Positions 25,951 through 40,000 of a stretch of 64,000 nt of DNA are shown piece after piece. The notes beneath the pieces were generated by a model. It saw only the letters and a list, made by a program, of their open reading frames with translations. It was not told where the DNA came from and made no database searches. Made by a program: the position numbers and the translations under genes. The DNA is from Anisakis pegreffii. Its lineage: Eukaryota; Nematoda; Chromadorea; Rhabditida; Anisakidae. Position 1 is the stretch's first letter, and every line of letters starts with the position of its first letter. Where the stretch lies: NCBI GenBank assembly GCA_035041965.1, contig JAPYMA010000289.1, positions 166,812-230,811 on the forward strand, in the 5' to 3' direction.

Positions 25951-28900
25951 CTTCAAAAGCTTTCCCGTCTTCTGTAATCAACAGCGTTCCCAAACAAAAC
26001 TCATCCAAATTTACGATTAATATTTCCTACAGTGAGAACATAAATGAGTACACATGTGCATCTATCTCTACACAAACGCAAATTCGAACAAACAACGGAA
26101 ATAATAACGAAAAAAGTAACAAAAAAAACGATCTCAAACACATCATCAACGCACATTGTTTGCTGAGATAAACATGTGTGCACGACTCATTCAAACTAAC
26201 GACTCTTTTATTTTTCAGTTTTTGCTATTTTTTGGGAAAAAAACGGGGAGAAGGGGACAGTAGAAAAGGAGAAGAAAAATAAACGAAAGCAGAAACTGAT
26301 TGAATGAATGTAAATTGAATTGATAGAGAGGGGAAGGCGGTGTGGATAACATGAACTGGTGAATGAGAAGAAATGATTTTGTTGGTTAGCGAATTGACTG
26401 TGGTAAATATTATTTGCAGAAACTAAACTGAATGAGTTTGAAGGTGTTCAGTTGACGATTCGAACTAATGAATGATGAAATACTGACACCTATCGTTATA
26501 CGAAAGGTGTTCTTTGATAAAGAGAAGGCAGATAAATTTTTGTTTCAAAAAGTAACTGAAATGGGTCACTCGAAACGCATATTGATCAAAATGACTGATT
26601 CATAATTGGACCTTCGCACAACAACTACTGATGTGAGGGTAACGCAAATGAATTTTGTTTGCGACTCATAAATTCTTGTTTGCTGTCTTTTTCTCCTCGA
26701 ATTTCACGCTCTGTGCTATTCCAGTGTATATAGCAGAATATTTCACTTTATATCAAGATCTGAAATAACTTGAAAATTCCTGGAATATAGAATAGAACAT
26801 AAAATTCAACCGGAAAAATCTATTCAGATCCATTCAAAAAATCCATTCAATCGGCTGCATCAATTCTAACAGAATCCATTCAGATTAATGCAAGCGCTCT
26901 TCAATACATGTTTCATAATCAGCTCATGTGCATTCTCTTCATCCATATCACAAAAAGTTTAACATTTCTTTTTGAATCGCAGAAGAAATTCAATTTCCCG
27001 TGAGAAAAGAAAACTGTCGCGGAAAAAGATGAGCAAAAAATCACTTGAGAAACAACAAAAAGATTTGTGAGAGGGAGCATATTCGCATATTTACTTATGA
27101 TTAAATATTGAACAGAATTCGAGAAATTTATTGTTTCTCAAAAGAAAAAAATGATGAATATTTCATTTCGAAAACTTTCAGAAATCGAAAGAGATAACAA
27201 AATCAAATAACGAATATAAATCACACCAACGGTAGTCGTTAGCGTGCTAATCTTGAATCACTCATTAAAAACGAGGCTAATTTTTTGTTGAGCGCATCAA
27301 CTCGCAAATTATCTTTTTTTTTGCAGCGGAACTCACTACTGGCAATTTCAACTGAAATTATTCCTCAACGCCACTGATTAAAGTTAGCTATCACCGTTTT
27401 TTCGTTCTTTGAACTTTCACTATTCAGCTAATAATCATCCTCCATGGAATGCTAACTTTTCAAGATAGTTCACACCATAACGCTCTATTAACCAATTCAA
27501 ACTCAAACAAACAAGTCCGAAAAATCGAAGTTTCTGCGTTAATCCCACTCCAAATAATGGACCTCAGACTTCCTAACAATAAGGTATCGTTTTTGCTAGC
27601 GCAGCACTAAAAAAAATTGAGGCTAAGGATTCTGAGTCTGAGCTTGATTCGTAGACTAAGCTCACAACTGAATTTGGATCCAAACTGCAAACTGAAATAA
27701 GAACAGAATTGTCGATCTGATAAGAATGAAATAGATGCAAATTGATCGAAAACAACGGTAACCAGTAGAATTCAACACCAAATTTGTCCTTAAATGTGCA
27801 AATGAATTCGAATCTGAAACGAATCAAAGTCACGCTACACCAACACTTTATCACAGCCATGTGAAAAAAATGCATCGAACTAATATAATCCGTGTGGAGT
27901 GCTCAACAAGCGATGAAATTTCTTACTTAAGTGATACAATCCGCGCTTCAAAATACTCGCACACCAGTACAGGAAAAATGTCTCTTTCGAACGAACTGCT
28001 TCATTTTATATCATAACTCTTTCAAACCATTTCTCGCCATATCATAAGATAACATATGATTCAAATATCTTATCCGAGTTATTAAAGCAACTGAACACAA
28101 CAAATGACGCAGACCCATGATCCCATTGTTCATTGTCTACACTGACGGATCTTTTGAAAGCAATAAAAACTTATGATTGCGTCAGACATCCATCCATTCG
28201 AATTCAACAGGATATTACCCAGTCATCGTAATCATCATCCTGATGAAAAGATACATTCGTGAACAGTTCCGAATCGAGGATTTACTTCGGACATATTGAA
28301 TACCTTTTGAAAATGCTATTTATTGTAATTTTTAGACAGAAAACTTTTTTGGAAATGATACAAGTGTATGATGTTTGTGATAAATAGGAATAATGGTAGG
28401 ATTAGAGCAATTTACGAACAGAGTGCATTGAATTCAATTACATTCTCAAACACTGATGCTGAAATCGTAAAAAAAAGCACCACTCATACGCTGGCAATCC
28501 CTGATTAATAAGCTACTTACTGACTACTGCAAAACAAATCGAATTCAACAACACATAAATTGAAACGATTCGTGAGTATTTCAGAATTTAATGATCAGTG
28601 TTCATAATACAATCGAAGAATTTCATTCGAACGGAACTCATCGAAAGATTTTCCTTTATTCAAACAATTTCCTTGTGAAAATTATCCATATCACAGCTAA
28701 AGCCTCGCAGCAAATAATTGAAATCATCCAATTTAGACACCACATCGTTTTCTGTGACCTTCAACCGTGGAACCGCCACAACGTTTCGCATTTTCTCGCT
28801 ATTCCATAAAACTATGACATGAGTGAAATGAAAAATACAATGTAATAAAGAACAAGTATTATAGAAGAAAGGGAAATTCGTGGAAACATCAATGATGATA

Positions 28901-30381
28901 CAATATAGACGAATCTCACGATGAAGCTTCAACATTCCATATGCAAAATTGAAACTCTCAAACGAACATTCAAAACCTTCCCATCAACTGAAAACAATCG
29001 CATAAATCACTAAAATAGCAAACATTTTGAACGATACGATCAAAGACAGCAACATATTGTTGTGAAATTCAGAACTCAGAAGAAAAATGATCCAACAAAT
29101 ACCCTTGGATTAAGCAGACTTCAACTGGTTATTGCACAGTCACAAATGATCAACAGATTTGAACTGATTGCACTTTAATCTATACAGATGAACAACAACA
29201 TAAATTGATGGTAAAAAATAATTTTGTCGAATACAAACCAACATATCGTCAATCGGATAGGTGCACTCATTAATTCACAACGTTTTGTCTGGTCTCGAAG
29301 TATCCTTTCGATTGCACTGTTCATTTAATATCAGCGCGACAACAAACATGTATGAGATAATCTCTTAAAATCGAACGATGAAGAGACATTGCAAGTGGCA
29401 TTTGAGAATGGAATTTGACACAGTAGCTGATGGCTGGAAACACCTGACAACATGCACACTGATCATATAGCGACAAAATATTGTATGCTCGATAGACAGG
29501 GGAATACCAAAATTAGCATTCTGATTAATCGAACTGAATGATTATTCCCTGAAGAACTTGACGTTTCCATCACCTCTTGTGAGAAATATTTTCGAAATTC
29601 GCATTGAACAAAGAGATTGTTATCATAAATTCAAAGATGAAAAACAATCGACTGGCAGCATCGCACACAGCATCTTTTCATTCCCTTTCGACAATATCGA
29701 TTCGATGAGAGTTTCATCCGAGATTCTCGATCGTTTGGCCCGTGTTATATTCTTTCCTTTATTGCACTTTCACTTGACTTATTTAAAGTCAGTGAGATCA
29801 GGCGGAGTGCTAGTGGTGCATTTATAGCACTCAATTGAGGTGTGGTTGAGTACTCAACTTCTATCCATTAGGACGAATACGAGTACGAATTTAGCACTTG
29901 TCAATGCTAGTGTGCGGAAATTTATTCAAAATCTCGATTGTGGAATAAGTAAGCAGAGGAAGTAGCAATTTAGCGGAAGTTCGAAAAAAGTGAGTGGTAA
30001 AGCTGAAACGTTAATGAATGCTTGTAGTGCAAGTTACCGGTACTTTGCATGGCTAAAAATTATTGCAGCAAAAGTTATCACCATAAACTTCTACTAGATG
30101 AAGAAAATAGCGTACTATCGTGTTAGCGAAAAAATAGCTCCACTAGTGCGGAATAGCGTGCCATTGCCTAGCACTGGCTTCGGCACTTGTCAAAATTTCA
30201 TAACCCTGCTACCTAGGTACGCCTTGTTGTTTGTTGTTTCTTATAGTTAGAAAATTCATCGATTAAATTTTGTAAAGCAGATTTACAGGACGGTGTTGAA
30301 TATTCAATCAGCAATTAATTCTTCTTTATTTGACATACTTCTTCCACGCCGCTGACAATATTAGCGCTGGTAACCATCCGT

Positions 30382-30545
30382 TATGAAATTCTAACTTCGA
30401 TTATGGATTTAGTTATAAGGCTGCTGTAGGGCTACTCTCTCATACTGCCTAATGATTTCTGAGTAGATGGACTCAAGGTAAGCTCGCAAATATATTTCGC
30501 TTGATCGATTGAAAATGCATCCTATGATCGATGTTTGAAACAACC
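30382..30545 (+). repeat. Dispersed repeat copy 1
   Basis: A 165-bp block shares an ordered set of words with 49423-49595: GAAATTCTAACTTCGA or GAGATTCTAACTTCGA, GGGCTACTCTC or GGGCTATTCTC, TAATGATTTCT or TAATAATTTCT, ACTCAAGGTAAG or ACTCAAAATAAG, and GATCGATTGAAAATGC or AATCGATTGAAAATAC. It is a diverged interspersed repeat. Confidence 0.65.
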
Positions 30546-30895
30546 AACAGTGGTAAACCAATAATCTTGGAACAATCATGTTACTGCAAATAGAGAATGA
30601 ATTCCTTCATAAAATTCTGTTCTGCATCCATAGCCTAACAATAAGTATTTTAAAATGTTTCAATGAAACGTGAAAAACGAATATGCTGACTGAACGTGAT
30701 TTATATAACATCAGTCATGAAAACCAAATATCATAAGATATTACTGTCAAATATGGTGATAAAGAAGAATAAATTTTTAACAATAATATCGAAGTTTGCA
30801 TCAGTAAAATCGACCACAAATAAACACTGCAATGATGCGATCAAGAAACGATCTGGTTACTCTGACAATGTTAGATGCTTTCACACAGCAATGAA

Positions 30896-31419
30896 TCACT
30901 TTTCAAGAGGATGATAATTGAGAAGTTTTTCAATCAGATCAACATGCGACAGTAACATCCTTCGACAACAGTATCGTCGTAAATTCAGTGCATCCAATGC
31001 ATCACCTGTAAATTCCATTGCTTTTTTCTGTGAATCGACAATGATACTTTAGAGAACGAGAAAAACGTGCGTTCTCATATACGAGATTTGATATCAAATA
31101 ATGTCATACTCTATTACATGTTTGATAAAGTAAGCATCTTTAGATACAGTATATCATGAAATTTTTTAGTTTTATCACAAGATATTGTAAAACTCCGCAT
31201 TATTTTGCAAAACATTTGAAATTCAAACGAACAATATCCGATCGAACAGATGGTGAATTATTTGAAAATGACAGAAAAAATGAAATGAATTTTCAAAATG
31301 CGATGAAATAACACAAAAGACACACCTTCAGAAAATTCGGATTGCAGCAAACCCAAATAAACGTCCCATTTATTACCAATCACTTTACCACAAGTGAAAC
31401 AACGAATCGGTATAATCAT
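30896..31419 (-). CDS. DNA-directed RNA polymerases I, II and III subunit RPABC5 (RPB10), 2 exons
   Basis: The small zinc-binding subunit shared by all three nuclear RNA polymerases, needed for assembly of the polymerase core. Exons are 31419-31326 and 31005-30896, joined in phase 1. The 67-residue product equals the length of animal RPABC5. It begins [18 protein letters not shown] and contains the second metal-binding half ([18 protein letters not shown]). The two zinc-ligand pairs, CFTC and YCCRR, are on different exons. An AATCAG site eight bases before the ATG could receive a spliced leader. It lies about 1.45 kb downstream of the prefoldin gene on the same strand. The identification is secure because the family is almost invariant. 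The metazoan symbol is POLR2L (rpb-10 in nematodes). Confidence 0.97.
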
Positions 31420-32872
31420 TTTCGGATCTGATTTGTATCGATAAAAGCACAAGAACAAACACTCGAAGAAATATGCAAACCAATATCACCTCAAAATAAC
31501 AAACAGTTAATCATAAAGTTTAACAATACAAACGATACATACACAGGGATACCGATCGATTCGGGTAATGACTCTAACGGGCTCCGATTAAGTACGATCA
31601 CGAAAAATCATTACGTTAATGCCATAATTTTACGTTAATGGACTAAAAGGAAAACCTATGAACGATTTCTGTACTCTTCACGTCTCAGTGGTGAGCCATT
31701 ATTTGCCGCAGATTCCCTGATGGTTCTTTACTCTTCAAAAAATCGTTCATACCGATGATTCATTCATTGTATTCCCACACGGCATATCAAAGTATTGAAT
31801 ACCACTCTCGTGACACCATATTATTTCTATTTCTTTTATAACGCAAAACATACATTCTTTAAGTGCACCAAACTGAACTTAAAATGATGACACAATCAAA
31901 TCCACGTCTTTTAACTAGAAAACAATTTTCTTTTCCAGAACACATATGAAAATCACACATGAACCAGTAGAGATAAGAAGACAGCTTATATATGTGGCAA
32001 AGATGTTGGGTGAATTCTCATGTGCTTTTCACAATGCTGAGGGATGATCACATCGGTTATTTGGATGAATCGCCATTTAAAGCAATGATGGAATTCCGCA
32101 ACATCAAAATTCGCATCGATAAAAACCGTTCTATACATGGTACTCATGTACTTCAAATCAAATTCGCGACAGTAAACCTCGCCGAGGTTGCTAAAAATCA
32201 GTGAACTAGTCTTATTCTTCGAATTATCCTACCAAACATTAGTAGAACAAACGAAGTAAACCCCCACATTGTATCCACTTCAAAACGGTAAGAAACTTGG
32301 AATGTTCCCTACGAAGAGAAATATAGCATTCAGCTGCGAAAAAAACAGCGTTTGATGCATTCGAAACAATCATAAAAATCAAGCAAACAAATGTTTATTC
32401 GAGAAGGAACAAAAAGCAGAAAAATTTCATTACACTTCAAACTCTGAAACTGAATGTAACAAAGTATTTACAAACTCAACTTAACGCGCCATGGAAAATG
32501 CGAAAATATGGACACAATTCATACGATTCACTATTCAACAAATCATTTACAGCGCTGAAACGCAGTTTTGCGTAATAATTTGCCAAACCGGATGCGAAGA
32601 ATTCCTAATTAATCATCAATCAACTGAAAACGCAAAGTAACAAATCAACTGAATCATACGCTATTGAATTTCAATCTTATTTGAATGAAACATATGCGAA
32701 GTAACATAACAACAGTCAGTCGTAAAATAAAGTGTAAAGATTTTTCTGACTGACTGTGAGAATTTTAAATACTTCAGCCCAATTTTCGCAATTTACCTTA
32801 TAACTCATAAACAACATAACCATCAAAGATATAACATAGAATCAATCACGATAACTTGCAAATAACAACTAT
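31420..32872. other. Spacer between prefoldin and RPABC5 genes
   Basis: No gene recognised. A 10-bp inverted repeat (ACAGTCAGTC at 32712 with GACTGACTGT ending at 32757) lies 115 bp beyond the prefoldin stop. The plus-strand frame at 31992-32204 has no motif content. Confidence 0.5.
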
Positions 32873-34500
32873 TCACGGTCTTGATTGAACCAATTCCCTG
32901 AGATTCTTCTCTGATTCCGCTAAACTCTTTTCCAGATATTCTTTTTGCTTATCAATCGCAGCTATCTTATCATTCGCCTTCTTTATCTGAAAATATTCGC
33001 ATCGACCAACCATCGAAAGTGATAGCGTTGAAGCGAAACGTATGCAAAAATGAACAAAGTACTAAAGCTGAGTTTCAAAAATTCAGAAAAGAAAATGGAT
33101 AGGAATAGAGCCTTTATATATTCGGTAAACTCCCAAATTCATATTTTCACATTCGACACTGTGAGCATCTCCAACATTAGTGGCCATACATGTGTATAGA
33201 ACGCGACAAGCTGTGATGTTTGTGTTATTCTTGAAGAGGTGTTCATCCTCGCTGAATGTTCATATCTAACGAGCAAATAAATGAAACAGAGATTCAAAAG
33301 ACGTAATCAGTCCAAAAAACGAACCTCGTCATCGTGTCGTTTAATTTCCGAATCTAGTGTTGTTAAAACAAACATCCGTCCAACACTTTGATATACGGCT
33401 CGACCGGGTTCCAGTTTCTTCAATTGCTCTCTAGTCAATGTGGCAATTTTTTCTCTCTGAAGTTGAACAATACAATCAGACAACGTTTATTTTCTCAACA
33501 TAAATCAATGTTACATGTAATTTATTTACATTTTCAGTATAAATTTGGTGCTATCATTTTTATACACCAACCGAATATGTTGGCAGCATCAATTAATACT
33601 TGCTTTTCAAAATATACATTCGAAAGATTTCAATACGTATCCTACTTCTAAAACGGCCTTTAAGAAGACTGAAAAGAAAAATCAGTGAGAAATGAAAACA
33701 TCTGATGATCCAGAAACATTTCACTTTGTAAGTGAACTAATTTTTGATAGCGAACACTTTACATCCGAAGGTGATACAGGAACATTCATTATATTTATCA
33801 GTTATATGCCAACTGAGATCTGCAATATCAAGAGAAGTATTATCGAAAAAAGCGCAAAAAATAGTTTGCATAAATAAACAGTTATTCGAATTACCTTTTT
33901 TTGTACCCGTTTCAAATTTTCACCACGCTGAATACATTGTTTCGTTTCGATCATTTTAACTTGCATCGTTTGAAATGCCTCAAATAACGATCAGCGATGA
34001 AGTTCACGAAATAATGAAATATGAAGGTAACATTCGTGCGATAAAGAAAATGAGATTTGTCGTACTGGAGCTCACTTCCCACTATGACAGCAAGCATAAT
34101 GAGGTGAAAGTAATGCTCATAAATGACAGTTAAGAGATCGGAAAAAATTATAAAAGTGGCTGAAAAACCCAATGAACGACGAAGTGTTTTTTGAATAAGA
34201 AAAGATGCAAAAGTAAATTAAAAACAAAGAATAAACCATCTCAACGTTCAAAAAAATACACTTCTGAATGCAACTGAAAGAATTCGAACTCACAATTTTT
34301 TCCAAGCAGTGAGAAAGTTTCAAAAACACTTAAATGAATTATGAAAACAAATGCAGCAAATAAAATCATCATTCAAACTATTACACCGATATTGTTATGA
34401 TTTAAATAACAAAATATGTAAGGGTTTGATTTGCACGAACAAAACTGCGACAAGCACTTACTTTTTTCAGTTGTGCAGAGTATTCATCAGACGTTGACAT
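32873..34500 (-). CDS. Prefoldin subunit 1 (beta-type), 4 exons
   Basis: A subunit of the hexameric prefoldin co-chaperone, which delivers unfolded actin and tubulin to the CCT chaperonin. Exons are 34500-34462, 33978-33895, 33456-33325 and 32986-32873, all joined in phase 0, giving 122 residues, the same length as human PFDN1. The N-terminal helix carries AFQTMQVKMIETKQ. The central beta-hairpin region has YQSVGRMFVL, the most conserved stretch of this subunit. The C-terminal helix (AIDKQKEYLEKSLAESEKN) forms the second coiled-coil arm. Exon 2 uses an unusual TTTGAG acceptor, supported by the unbroken alignment to the family. The gene starts MSTSDEYSAQ at 34500. RPABC5 lies next downstream on the same strand. 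Confidence 0.95.
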
Positions 34501-36591
34501 CGTACGGAAAAAGAATTACGAGCAACAGAAATTACGATTCTGATTTCAGTTGAAACAGAAGCGGGTGAGGTCTAACACAAGCAGAACACTCGTCAGCCAT
34601 TGCATGTATGAAGACATTGTGCCACAGCTCTCTTAACAATTGCTTTTTTTGCTTTTTCGAACAAAGTGAAGTATTTCAACTGAAATTCATTCAATATGAG
34701 TGAATAACCATGCTCACGGCTAATTGTGATTTTCTAGTAGATTCTCTAGTGTCAGAACTATATATTTATTGTTGAGCAGTTTTGCTTATACCCAGAAAAA
34801 CTGTTGATTTTCTGAAGGTATCGCACATAACTCGGTGATGCCCATTACATTACACTGCCTATAGATCAACCTGTACATTGCTTTAGGTGTATTAGAGTCG
34901 TCATATTCAACCTAACGTTGTCCTCAGGTCTGCGCACAGACATTGTGATTTTTTCACACCATCGACATTCCTAAGCCTCTAACTTCAAAAAGATATGTAC
35001 TTTGCCGGGCGATTTCGCTTATATTAAGAGAAACACCTCATGTCTCATTTGCCCAGCAACGCCCTTTTCAATGCCCCATTTATCAATGTGAATATTATTT
35101 TAGCAGTATCAGGATCACTATCTTCAAACTAATGCTGAACAAGAAGACTGAAACAGTATGGGTTAGTTAGAACAATCGATGTGAAATCAAACAAAAGGGT
35201 TCTTTTACGAAGTGTTCGAGGAGGAGATTGAGATGCAATGGATAGAAAGATCAATCGAGGTGGCCATTCTAAGGGGAGTACTTTATGCATACAACGTTAA
35301 ATTGGATACTTTCAGCAATAAGCCGCAACTCTTTCACTCTCATTGTCAGACCCCCAAACCTTCCAAAAGTGCTCTGGCTTTCTTCAAGTAAAGACGCTCG
35401 TCTGATATGGTTTTTCAAGCTCTAGAGGTTGTGCAGTCGTGTGTACTGGTGTCTTCGGCTGTTACATCCTATTTAAATGATGGAAGCATTGACATGGATG
35501 GAACAAAGAAAATTATTGGTAAACGTTATGTAAAACTTTGTCCGAGTCGTACCACTCGGGCATTTTTGTAAAGGGTTTAATCTTCGGTAATATTTATTAA
35601 AATAAATGAAGAAAGTCGTTCAGTTTTCGATAAACGGTGATCGTATGCACAAAACGCAATTCACAAACACAATCATGTGCGTACGTCAAAAAATATTCCC
35701 CAAGGAGATGGATAACTGTGCCTATAATTCACAAATAAAAACAATTGATGAAGGCAATTCAAAGGAAACGATTTCATTTAGTCAAAATTCATCAATATTT
35801 ACTATCAAATGCAACAGAATGTTGTGCAATCCAGTATTTTAGGATTGCTATTTGCAGACTCTCAATGATGATGTTTACGTTTTCGTTGTGTTTACATAAG
35901 TGACAATCTCGAATCGTAATCTCTTGTAAGAACCTCCGTCCGTGATTGAGTTTTCAGATGAGAGGTTCCTCGTTGTGTTATAAGTGATCATATGATTTGC
36001 GGCTGGATTATGTTTCTTTTATCCGATCAAATCTTGTTCTGTCGAAATTCTTAAAAAGTTGAGTATCATCCCGCTAAAATGGTGGTATTACCTCCGAGCC
36101 TTCTTAACTACGGTAACTAGCCACACACACAAATTATGGTAGTTAGCCACACCACACTTAACGAAAACGTTACGAATCGAGTAAAGACACGAACAGTTGA
36201 AAAATCAGAAACGGTCACACACATTTAACTTTTTAAGTGACGAGAAATGATCCATGCTAATTTATTATTTAATTCAATCTTATGTTGTAAGTGTTATGTC
36301 ACAACTTGTACGCTTTGTCCTGTTTACAAGCTAAAGAAAAACCATCTGGACCACGCCTATGCATTCATAAATTTCTCGTCATTTTGGGCCCATCCACTTT
36401 CAGTAGCCAGCACCAATGATAATACTAATGGTGAGAATTTCTATGAGACGATGAATAGCAATCAGCGAATGAAATCGTTGCATCAGACTGTCCACTACTA
36501 GTATCACTGTCCACTACTATATCACCTTGTAATAATAAATAATCAACGTAATTCTGACCAACCTCAAACTCAGTGAATTCATATCTAAGAA
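34501..36591. other. Intergenic, no gene recognised
   Basis: Only short open frames. A fragment at about 35000-35035 (TTTGCCGGGCGATTTCGCTT) matches part of the repeat unit of the 37-41 kb array and is probably a lone diverged copy. At about 36109-36160 a small direct repeat (ACTAGCCACAC and GTTAGCCACAC) occurs. Confidence 0.45.
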
Positions 36592-36633
36592 AACAACCTC
36601 CTTCTAAACACCACTGTTTAGGAGGAGGTTGTT
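36592..36633. repeat. 19-bp hairpin, one mismatch, 4-base loop
   Basis: The left arm 36592-36610 (AACAACCTCCTTCTAAACA) pairs with the right arm 36615-36633 except at one position (a G-T pair in RNA), around loop CCAC. It lies about 400 bp before the repeat array. Confidence 0.75.
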
Positions 36634-37014
36634 CTTTTAGACAATTTTATTAGAGTATTTGCAAGAGTAATCGCTCATTTCCTTGCAATTTTCAAGTCAG
36701 CGAACCAGAAACTGTGCAAGATTTTGATACGAAATCTCGCCCACGGCATCCGAGGAAAAACCGAGAAGGATTTTCCATGACACACTCTACACAAAGGAAA
36801 AAATTGAGCAGAAGTCATAGACAGCAGCTTTTTCTGTGCATATTCCTAACTATCAAACACTGATGGTCATTCAAGCCTTCTGATCTCATCATAGGATTTA
36901 TCTTCGCTTGCATTAAACGTCATACTATTAAACGCCTATTCCTTATATTGCTTTTCCATCTTATAAGGATTAAATGACCTAACAAGAAAGTTGAGAACAC
37001 GACAGAGTCCATGA

Positions 37015-40000
37015 TTAGGAGTTTTTCAAATAATGAACAACATGAATGAACAACATCAATGCATTATCATAATAGTTCATTATTATCATTATTACCTCTT
37101 CACAGAGGCGGAATTTTCCGGTGAGCATTTCATTTTTAGAAAGCAGGGATTCTGCTCGATCGAATGATGTACTAACATCAATATGTTTCTGAGAAGACGG
37201 TAGGCTTGAATACATCATATTTGTATAGTAACGTATAATATGCGTTGATCTGTAGCGATCAATTGCATGTCAATGAGCACCTCAGCACTAATTAAGATAG
37301 GTTTAATAAAATAGCTATATCTCCTCAACTAAGCGAAATCACCCAACAAAATATATATTTTTCTAAATGCAGTGATTTTGTCCGATCGACCGGTGTGAAG
37401 AAATTGATATGTTACTGGACAAAGCTGAGAGTACGGTAGATTTGAAATCAGTCGATCGAGCTGAATCTCTGCTTTCAGAAAAATATATATTTTGTAAGGC
37501 GATTTCGCTTAGTTGAGGAGCTATAGCTGTTTAATTAAAGCTATCTGAACTTTCGCTGAGGTGCTCATTGATATGCATTTGATCACTATAGATCAATGCG
37601 TATTATACACTACTACAGTAATATGGGTATTTTCAAGCCTACCGTCTTCTCAAGTTTACCCGGAAACATATTCAAGTTTGTACATCGTTCGATTGAGCAG
37701 AATCTCTGCTTTCTAAAAATGGAAAGGTCCCTGGGAAATTCCGGCTCTGCGAGGAGATATAGGTATTTTTCTAATGCTAAAGGGGTTGGCACATTCAAAC
37801 CTACCGCACTCTGAGCATTTACCAGTAACATATCAATTTCTTCACATCAGTCGATTGAGCTGAATCTCTGCTTTCAGAAAAATATATATTTTGTAGGGCG
37901 ATTTCGCTTAGTTGAGGAGCTATAGCTGTTTGATTAAAGCTATCTGAACATTCAATGAGGTGCTCATTGATATGCATTTGATCACTATAGATCAATGCGT
38001 ATTATACACTGCTATAGAAATATCGGCTTTTTCAAGCCTACCGTCTTCTCAAGTTTACCCGGAAACATATTCAAGTTTGTACATCGTTCGATTGAGCAGA
38101 ATCTCTGCTTTCTAGAAATGAAAAGGTCCCTGGAAAATTCCGCCTCGGCGAGGAGATATAGCTATTTTTCTGATGCTATAGCGGTTGGCACATTCAAACC
38201 TACCGTACCCTCATCTTTGACCAGTACATGTCAATTTCTTCACACCAGTCCATCGAGCAGAATCTCTGCTTTCAGAAAAATATATATTTTGTAGGGCGAT
38301 TTCGCTTAGTTGAGGAGCTATAGCTGTTTGATTAAAGCTATCTGAACTGGCGCTGAGGTGCTCATTGATATGCATTTGATCACTATAGATCAATGCGTAT
38401 TATACACTACTACAGTAATATGGGTATTTTCAAGCCTACCGTCTTCTCAAGTTTGCCCGGAAACATATTCAAGTTTGTACATCGTTCGACTGAGCAGAAT
38501 CTCTGCTTTCTAAAAGTGAAAGGGTCACTGGAAAATTCCGCCTCTGCTATAGGGGTTGGCACATTCAAACCTACCGTACGCTCACCTTTGACCAGTAACA
38601 TATCAACTTCTTCACACCAGTCCATCGAGCAGAATCTTTGCTTTCAGAAAAACATATATTTTGTAGGGCGATATCGCTTAGTTTAGGAGCTATAGCTATT
38701 TGATTAAAGCTATCTGAACTTTCGTTGAGGTGCTCATTGATACGCATTTGATCACTATAGATCAATGCCTATTATACACTGCTATAGAAATATGGATATT
38801 TTCAAGCCCACCGTCTTCTCAAGTTTACCCGGAAACATATTCAAGTTTGTACATCGTTCGATTGAGCAGAATCTCTGCTTTCTAAAAATGAAAAGGTCCC
38901 TGGAAAATTCCGCCTCTGCGGTAGTCTTGAATGTGCCAAACCCTATGACATCAGAAAAATAGCTATAGATCAATGCTTATTATACGTTGCTATTGGAATA
39001 TGGGTTTGATATATTCAACCCTACCGTCTTCTCAAGTTTGCGCGGAAACGTATTGATGTTTGTACATCATTCCATCGGGTAGAATCCCTGCTTTCTAAAA
39101 ATAAAAGTTTACCGGAAACTTCCGCCTCTGCGAGGAGGTATAGCTATTTTTCTGATGCCATAGGGTTTGGCACATTCAAGTCTACCGTACTCTCAGGTTT
39201 GTCCAGTAACATATCAGTTTCATCACACCGGTCGATCGGGCAGAATCACTACAAAAAATCAATGAGCACCTCAGCGCTAGTTGACATAGCTTTAATAAAA
39301 TAGCTATATCTCCTCAACTAGGCGAAATCGCCCGACAAATTATATATTTTTCTGAATGCAGAGATTCTGCCCGATCGACCGGTGTGAAGAAATTGATACG
39401 TTACTGGACAAAGCTGAGAGTACGGTAGATTTGAAGGTGCCAAACCCTATAGCATCATTAAATAGCTATATCTCCTCGCAGAGGCGGAAGTTTCTGGTAA
39501 ACTTTTATTTTTAGAAAGCAGGGATTCTACCCGATTGAATGATGTACAAACATCGATATGTTTCCGCGCAAACTTGAGAAGACGGTAGGCTTGACTATAT
39601 TAAACCCATATTTCTATAGTAATGTATAATAAGCGTTGATCTATAGTGATCAATTGCATGTCAATGAGCACCTCAGCGCTAATTAAGATAGGTTTAATAA
39701 AATAGCTATATCTCCTCAACTAAGCGGAATCGCCCAACAAAATATATATTTTTTCAATGCAGAGATTCTGCTAGATAGAATGATTGGATATATCAACCCA
39801 TATTTCTATAGTAACATATAATATACATTGATCAATGATCAATTGCACATCAATGAGCACAACTAGGCGAGATCGCCCGATAAGATGTAATTTTTCTGAA
39901 TTCAGAGATTCTACTCGATCGACTGGTGTGAAGAGTTTGATATATTACTGGTCGTGGGGGTTTGAAATTTTTAGAGCACCTCAGAAAGATTTCAAGTTAT

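Noticed and set aside
37596..38962. Recurring frames beginning MRIIHYYSN or similar in the array, as a possible gene family
   Set aside because: The frames follow the repeat period, run on both strands, differ in length through indels, and end at arbitrary points. No domain is recognisable, so repeat similarity explains them.
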